Positions 6,947 to 10,685 of a stretch of DNA of 10,685 nucleotides are shown here, piece after piece (position 1 is the stretch's first letter; every line of letters begins with the position of its first letter). Both the position numbers and the translations under genes were made by a program. The stretch is from Pyrinomonadaceae bacterium (GTDB lineage: Bacteria; Acidobacteriota; Blastocatellia; Pyrinomonadales; Pyrinomonadaceae), in the NCBI GenBank assembly GCA_025929655.1, contig JAICPV010000037.1, forward strand, positions 1-10,685, read 5' to 3'. Under the pieces are notes generated by a model. The model saw only the letters and a program-made list of their open reading frames with translations, was not told the DNA's origin and did no database searches.

Positions 6947-8905
6947 CTATCGATTTAGGATATCGAACGCCTGGAGGCGGCTGCCGTCGGATGAGTACAG
7001 CAGCCGCTCGTTTTCGTCCACGAGAAAACCCGGGTCAGGATCGGAGTTTAAAATGAATCGCGTATGCTGGCCGGTATTTATATCCACGCCGACCAAACCT
7101 TTGCCGTCGAACGGCTTTTCCAGCTCTGTGTAGAAATACATATGCTCGCCGCGAAGTTCTGCCAGGCGGCGGCGCTTCATCAAAAGTGAAGAGAGTTTTT
7201 CGGCGATCCGAGCTGGATCGATGCGTTCGAAAATGCTTTCCTGAACATCCTCGCGGGAGGGCTTTATCCTTCCGAGAATATAAGCCGATGGACGCTGGAT
7301 CTGGAAATTGTTTATCCGATTCAAAACACTCGGTGCTCGCGCCAGCGAACCATACGAGTAGATCCGGCGAGTGACGTAATTCCTCGCAGCGTTGGATGCG
7401 ATCGTTGTCAGATCGAGCGATCCGAAACGCGTGCTCAATCCGGAAAACCTGAACGAATTGACTGTTCTATAAAGATTCAAACCGCCGCGTGCGAAGTTGA
7501 ACGCGGAGGTCGCGGCTCCACCGTATCGAAAATAGATCGCCGCGGCCCTCAAGGCAATACCTGCCACAACGCGCAAAATTCCTCGCCCCGGTGCTTTGTG
7601 TTTTACACGCCAAACCAAATGCGGAGTGCGGAATGCAGAATGCGGAACGAGGTTATTTTCGATCGTCGAATAACTTAACGAACTCGGCGAGCCTGGCCAG
7701 GTCGATTCCGCGTTCCGAATTCCGCCTTCCGCATCTGCAAAGGCAGCGATCTCATCGCGTCCCCCGACGACGATCTGCCCGCGTTCGTTCACGACCACAA
7801 ATTGCGCTCGCTCGACTTCGTGTTCGAATTTGGATATGCGTTTGCCCGACCTGGCGTCGAGTAGGATCACATCGTCGCGGTCCGCAATAGCGATGGTGTT
7901 TTGATCGAGAAATGCGAGGTTAGTAAGGCCTTTATCCGCGCCTTTGTACCGCCAGTTCACCCGGCCGTTCTTCACGTCGATGGCAGAGATCCCGTAAGGC
8001 CCTTTCGATACGGCCTCGCCGTCTTTCAAGCGGGTGAACTGCCCTCCCGTCCTCGCATATAGCGTCGTACCGACCAGAAACATTTCGGCACAGTTGCCGA
8101 GGTCGTCCGCCTTCCAATCCACCTCTCCGGTTCGCCGGTTTACCGCTCGGATCCGCCCGCGTCCGGAAATATAAACATGCGTGTCGTCGAAAACGGGATC
8201 GGCCTCCGTCAATGCCAGGCCGTCCTCATTTATCTTGAATTTTTCGCGTTCTTTCTCTTGACCTGTCCTCGCGTCAAAGCTTGTCGCTCCTTCATAAAAA
8301 AGAAACAGCCGGCCGTCCAGGATGAGAGGAGCGCGGTAGTTGTCCAACGTGAAATCGACGTCGCCGCCGCGAAAACGTGCGGGCATCATCTCGATCGACG
8401 AATCCATCTCGCGTTTCCAGATCTCGTCGCCGTCGGACAGCCGCAGCATGTAAACGATGGGTTTGCGCTTGAAATCGCTCCCGAAGTTGCCACGCGGGTC
8501 TTTGACCATCACGACCGCAAGCAGATCGAGTTCCGGATCGAGGGCAAGCTGCATCACATTGCCCTTTACTTTGTCGCTTTCCCATAGCCGCTCGCCGGAA
8601 AAAGCATCGACGGCTTCGAGCCGCGATTTGCTGCCGAGATCGCGGGTCAAAAGCACCAGATCCGTGTTCGGAACAGGCGTCACGCCCGTTTCGTTCACTT
8701 TCCCCGTTCTTCGTTTCCAAATTACGGAGCCGGTCTGCGAGTCGACTGCATAGAGGCTTTTTTCGGTACCCGCGAGTATCAACCCAAAGTCGGTCTGCTG
8801 GTAAAAATTTAATTTCGAATCGAGGTTCGCCTGCCATACCGGCTGACCGAAAATCACGGCCGGAAGCGTAAGAAAAAAGCTGAGGAAAAGGCTGGTCTTT
8901 CGCAT
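6947..8905 (-). CDS. Exported PQQ-like beta-propeller repeat protein with in-frame repeat insertion
   Basis: A 652-residue protein starting with the signal peptide MRKTSLFLSFFLTLPAVIFG; the frame stays open farther upstream (to 9031), but that part has no export signal or ribosome-binding site. Residues about 22-390 contain repeated beta-propeller blades of the PQQ/quinoprotein type: SLYAVDSQTGSVIWKRRTGK, EAVDAFSGERLWESD, MLRLSDGDEIWKREM, SFDARTGQEKE, AVNRRTGEVDWKAD, AIDVKNGRVNWRYKG and LLDARSGKRISKFE. Such repeats usually serve as scaffolds or binding surfaces; I see no dehydrogenase active site. Residues D391-L430 are a foreign-looking insertion encoded by an inverted heptad-repeat element, interrupting a blade between EIAAFA and VWRVKHKAPGRG. 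Residues about 440-585 are Ala/Arg-rich and not propeller-like, then blade-like sequence returns (YFYTELEKPF to the end). The stop TAG at 6947-6949 is 3 bp from the stop of the convergent hydrolase gene. The upstream ribosome-binding site is weak. Confidence 0.82.
   Translation of the reverse strand: MRKTSLFLSFFLTLPAVIFGQPVWQANLDSKLNFYQQTDFGLILAGTEKSLYAVDSQTGSVIWKRRTGKVNETGVTPVPNTDLVLLTRDLGSKSRLEAVDAFSGERLWESDKVKGNVMQLALDPELDLLAVVMVKDPRGNFGSDFKRKPIVYMLRLSDGDEIWKREMDSSIEMMPARFRGGDVDFTLDNYRAPLILDGRLFLFYEGATSFDARTGQEKEREKFKINEDGLALTEADPVFDDTHVYISGRGRIRAVNRRTGEVDWKADDLGNCAEMFLVGTTLYARTGGQFTRLKDGEAVSKGPYGISAIDVKNGRVNWRYKGADKGLTNLAFLDQNTIAIADRDDVILLDARSGKRISKFEHEVERAQFVVVNERGQIVVGGRDEIAAFADAEGGIRNAESTWPGSPSSLSYSTIENNLVPHSAFRTPHLVWRVKHKAPGRGILRVVAGIALRAAAIYFRYGGAATSAFNFARGGLNLYRTVNSFRFSGLSTRFGSLDLTTIASNAARNYVTRRIYSYGSLARAPSVLNRINNFQIQRPSAYILGRIKPSREDVQESIFERIDPARIAEKLSSLLMKRRRLAELRGEHMYFYTELEKPFDGKGLVGVDINTGQHTRFILNSDPDPGFLVDENERLLYSSDGSRLQAFDILNR
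7620..7732. repeat. Inverted heptad-repeat element inside the propeller gene
   Basis: The left arm (7620-7647) is four 7-bp units: TGCGGAG, TGCGGAA, TGCAGAA, TGCGGAA. The right arm (7705-7732) is four units of the reverse complement type: ATTCCGC, GTTCCGA, ATTCCGC, CTTCCGC. Aligned as an inverted repeat over 30 bases (7619-7648 against 7705-7734), 24 match. The 57-bp spacer contains two smaller palindromes, a GTTATT...AATAAC stem (near 7652-7674) and a perfect CCTGGCCAGG (7692-7701). The structure could fold into a long cruciform or RNA hairpin. It reads through in the host frame with no stop. No transposase is present, so it would be a non-autonomous element (REP- or MITE-like) or a tandem-heptad family; which one is inferred only. 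Confidence 0.8.
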
Positions 8906-9040
8906 ACAAATATACTCTATCAGATACCTGAAACCCTCGATTTTCGACAACGTCGTCAAATGATCTTTCATCTTAGAAACACGAGAAAATCGTCGCCGTC
9001 CCATTACTGTCTCCTCTGGGCCGGTGCTCAAGGAGGTTTT
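8906..9040. promoter_or_regulatory. Divergent region between propeller gene and Tyr-rich protein gene
   Basis: This 135-nt gap serves two divergent genes. It contains a perfect 8-bp inverted repeat, CGATTTTC (8938-8945) and GAAAATCG (8985-8992), separated by 39 nt, which might be an operator pair. AAGGAGG at 9030-9036 is a near-perfect ribosome-binding site 4 nt before the ATG at 9041, and it decides that start over any upstream in-frame ATG. No clear -35/-10 pair was recognised on either strand. Confidence 0.4.
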
Positions 9041-9421
9041 ATGAAGTTAACAAAACGATTTGCAATTCTCGCATTCTCATTTTTGATGCTTGGAGGGGTT
9101 TTCGCGTTTTCGGCGACCGACGCATCGGCACAGAAAAGGGTGACGCGGGTGATCTATCGGCCGGTCTATATTACGCGGCCATATTGGTACGATCCGTTCT
9201 ACGACCCGTATTTCTACGACCCATACCTAAGGGCACGGCGTGACCGTTATTACGCCGAGCAGCGTGTCGCCCGCGAGCGACGGGACATGGCCGAGCATAA
9301 GGAAAAATATTATGCCGACGGGTATATCACCCCGAAGGAGCGGGCGCAGATGATCGACGATCAGCGGCAGCTGGCCAACGCTGTTGCAGATCTTCGGCGG
9401 TATAGCTACGTTCGGTATTAA
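9041..9421 (+). CDS. Small exported Tyr-rich protein of unknown function
   Basis: A 126-residue protein with a clear signal peptide (MKLTKRFAILAFSFLMLGGV, cleavage after SATDASA, about residue 30). The mature 96 residues begin with a Tyr/Pro/Asp-rich stretch: VIYRPVYITRPYWYDPFYDP followed by YFYDPYL, with the unit YDP three times between residues 50 and 61. A charged helical part follows (RARRDRYYAEQRVARERRDM) and then DGYITPKERAQMIDDQRQL (93-111), whose DG-x-IT-x-x-E pattern resembles a single EF-hand-like or repeat-unit loop, too weak to call calcium binding. I do not recognise the family. The in-frame ATG at 8960 was rejected because AAGGAGG lies directly before 9041 and the signal peptide starts there. 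It is monocistronic, ending 25 nt before a terminator hairpin. Confidence 0.75.
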   Translation: MKLTKRFAILAFSFLMLGGVFAFSATDASAQKRVTRVIYRPVYITRPYWYDPFYDPYFYDPYLRARRDRYYAEQRVARERRDMAEHKEKYYADGYITPKERAQMIDDQRQLANAVADLRRYSYVRY

Positions 9422-9445
9422 TTAAAATAGGAAGAATCAGGAATT

Positions 9446-9471
9446 GGGAGTTGCATCGCAACTCCTTTTTT
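9446..9471 (+). terminator. Intrinsic terminator after the Tyr-rich protein gene
   Basis: GGAGTTGC (9447-9454), loop ATC, GCAACTCC (9458-9465) form a perfect 8-bp stem, followed immediately by six T residues (9466-9471). This is a textbook rho-independent terminator for the plus-strand gene ending at 9421. The T-tract overlaps the TAA stop (9470-9472) of the convergent anti-sigma-like gene. In the reverse direction the hairpin is not followed by T residues, so it should be less effective for that gene. Confidence 0.92.
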
Positions 9472-10663
9472 ATTGGATCCGGTAAGCTTTACCCTTCCAA
9501 ACGACCACGACCGTGCCGCCGATACTGTCGGTTATACTTCGAAGACCAGCGTCCAGCTTTCGATAATCGTCGGACGCTCTACCGATGTTTTTCGTTTTTT
9601 GACCGGCGTACGCCGTGTCGTACCAAGCACCCTGTTTCAGCTCGAAAGTCTTCCCGCCGACACTTCTGGCCGATGCCGTCCGTTCGCCGTTCTTCATCGC
9701 GGCCGATTTTGCCACGCTCCTGTTTTGTAATGGAAGATCCTCAACCTGACGTTTGTCGTACGCTCGATTGTCACGCTGGATCGCGTTTCGGCTGGGGCCC
9801 GTCGGCTTGCCGGCGTTCGGCATCATTTGGTTGTTCTGCTGCTGTTGGTTGTAAATGTTACCGGCGTTTTGATCCTGCTTCCGCGCTTCCTGCTCGGCCG
9901 CGGCAAGTGTTATCTCCTTTTTTTCCTGTGAGTCGTCTTCGCGCTTCGGCGCATTCGTGGGCGCGCTCTGTAGTTGAGCAGGTTTTGCTTTATCGACGCC
10001 GTCGATACTCAGATCCTTCGTTGCTGCGGACGAAGCGGCATCTCCGGAGGCCGATGGCGGTGGAGGCGGCGGCTGGGCATCAGCATCGAATGCGTCCGGC
10101 TCTTGCTCGCCGCTATCTGCGACAACGAAGGTTCCTGGTGTTTCACCTGCCGCATTAGACGCTGCATTCGAATTTGGAACCATTGCGGACGGAGCAGTAT
10201 TTGCGGCTTCTGCTCTTGAAGAAGTGTTCTGGGTTTCCGGTGCCTGCGCGACCTGCGAGATCGTCGCCGAATCGGAATTGTACGAATTCTGCAGAACGAT
10301 AAATCCGAACAACCCGCCGAAAACAAGTACGAGACCACCCATCACGTACGCGAGATTCGGCGCCAGGAAAAGCTTTCTATACCAAGGCACCGAAACCGCG
10401 GGGATCGGCGCGGCTGCGGCCGCCAAAGCCGGTTCAGCCACGGCGTTCATCGAGATCAAATTTGCCAGAGACGTCCGGCACGGATCGCACGCCGCCAAAT
10501 GTTGGGCATAAATCGTTCGACTCTTAACTGGAAGCGCGTTTTCGGCGAACGCGGCGATCGCGTCGGCGTCGAGATGCGATCTTGCATCGTCTCCAACGAG
10601 CACACCACGGCCCGCCGCCCGTCGCAGCAACGCGTCCATTTCCTTGTCGAATTCCAGTTCCAT
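9470..10663 (-). CDS. Membrane zinc-finger anti-sigma-like protein (zf-HC2 type) with long low-complexity tail
   Basis: A 397-residue protein. The N-terminal cytoplasmic domain has an anti-sigma zinc-finger pattern: HLDADAIAAFAENAL (H30) and AQHLAACDPCR, giving H55-x3-C59-x2-C62, as in zf-HC2/ZAS proteins that hold an ECF sigma factor at the membrane. One transmembrane helix spans about 103-124 (NLAYVMGGLVLVFGGLFGFI). The outer part is a low-complexity linker rich in Ala/Ser/Asn/Pro/Gln, with six consecutive Pro at about 198-203 and a Gln/Asn-rich stretch near 271-282. It ends in a conserved-looking domain (about 338-397: KTFELKQGAWYDTAY, YRKLDAGLRSITDSIGG, VVVVWKGKAYRIQ). The domain order suggests an outside sensor and inside sigma inhibitor; this is inference. 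The ATG at 10663 is chosen; a TTG two codons upstream is the alternative. The sigma partner is probably encoded just outside the right edge, where a TAA at 10672-10674 (minus strand) could be its stop. Confidence 0.78.
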   Translation of the reverse strand: MELEFDKEMDALLRRAAGRGVLVGDDARSHLDADAIAAFAENALPVKSRTIYAQHLAACDPCRTSLANLISMNAVAEPALAAAAAPIPAVSVPWYRKLFLAPNLAYVMGGLVLVFGGLFGFIVLQNSYNSDSATISQVAQAPETQNTSSRAEAANTAPSAMVPNSNAASNAAGETPGTFVVADSGEQEPDAFDADAQPPPPPPSASGDAASSAATKDLSIDGVDKAKPAQLQSAPTNAPKREDDSQEKKEITLAAAEQEARKQDQNAGNIYNQQQQNNQMMPNAGKPTGPSRNAIQRDNRAYDKRQVEDLPLQNRSVAKSAAMKNGERTASARSVGGKTFELKQGAWYDTAYAGQKTKNIGRASDDYRKLDAGLRSITDSIGGTVVVVWKGKAYRIQ

Positions 10664-10685
10664 CTCCAAAGTTAAAAAGTGGAAA

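Noticed and set aside
7620..7732. CRISPR array
   Set aside because: The units are 7 bp and contiguous, in opposite orientations in the two arms; there are no 25-40 bp repeats with unique spacers and no cas gene.
7616..7741. CAAA direct repeats flanking the heptad element (7616-7619 and 7738-7741) as a target-site duplication
   Set aside because: Only 4 bp, easily due to chance, and the implied insertion length (122 bp) would not keep the host reading frame.
8292..8909. 205-codon minus-strand frame overlapping the propeller gene
   Set aside because: Same strand but other frame than a clear beta-propeller protein; the translation is Arg-rich with no motif.
8906..9031. N-terminal extension of the propeller protein (start at 9031)
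   Set aside because: The extra 42 residues precede a clear signal peptide at 8905 and would bury it; the extension also overlaps the ribosome-binding site of the divergent gene.
8960..9040. Upstream in-frame ATG at 8960 for the Tyr-rich protein
   Set aside because: AAGGAGG sits immediately before the ATG at 9041, where the signal peptide begins.
9451..10158. Long open frame of 235 codons on the plus strand
   Set aside because: It is antisense to the anti-sigma-like gene, begins inside the terminator hairpin, and its composition (Arg/Ser/Cys-rich, no domain) is that of a shadow frame.
10664..10669. TTG start two codons upstream for the anti-sigma-like gene
   Set aside because: No ribosome-binding site precedes it, and the ATG at 10663 gives an equally complete protein; the difference is two residues.

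Overview
This window looks like chromosomal DNA of an environmental bacterium, most likely an Acidobacteriota member of the Blastocatellia/Pyrinomonadaceae type. That placement is an inference from gene content and style: a lamin-tail exported protein, an ECF42-type sigma factor, an M28 peptidase with a fibronectin-like tail, a His-rich TPR protein, a PQQ-like propeller and a zinc-finger anti-sigma protein with a long Pro/Gln/Asn-rich tail. No 16S or other marker gene is present to confirm it. I see no rRNA, tRNA, CRISPR array, transposase or phage gene.

Layout, left to right. (1) 1-388, minus: N-terminal part of an exported lamin-tail-domain protein that runs off the left edge. (2) 492-2092, minus: a two-gene unit with a DGPF/YCII-like protein first, then an ECF42 sigma factor translationally coupled to it by a 4-nt TTGA overlap. 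(3) 2214-2732, minus: secreted DUF6265-like protein. (4) 2801-2843: four 7-bp CAGCTAT-type repeats whose edge forms a probable terminator for the next gene. (5) 2879-4282, minus: secreted M28 zinc peptidase. (6) 4481-6943, plus, divergent from the peptidase: an 820-residue exported protein joining a His-rich TPR region to a complete alpha/beta-hydrolase. (7) 6947-8905, minus, convergent with a 3-bp gap: exported beta-propeller protein carrying an in-frame insertion made of inverted 7-bp repeats. (8) 9041-9421, plus: small exported Tyr-rich protein of unknown function with its own terminator. (9) 9470-10663, minus: membrane zinc-finger anti-sigma-like protein.

Most products are predicted to be exported (five with N-terminal signal peptides, plus one single-pass membrane protein), so the region looks like cell-envelope and extracytoplasmic housekeeping or degradation rather than one pathway. 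Two separate regulatory circuits are visible: the ECF42/DGPF pair, which has no anti-sigma gene beside it, and the zinc-finger anti-sigma protein, whose sigma factor is probably just beyond the right edge.

The most unusual features are the 113-bp inverted heptad-repeat element embedded in frame in the propeller gene, a second and different heptad array used at a gene end, and the TPR-hydrolase fusion with a Glu in place of the expected catalytic Asp. I did not find a defence system or a clearly novel multi-gene system.
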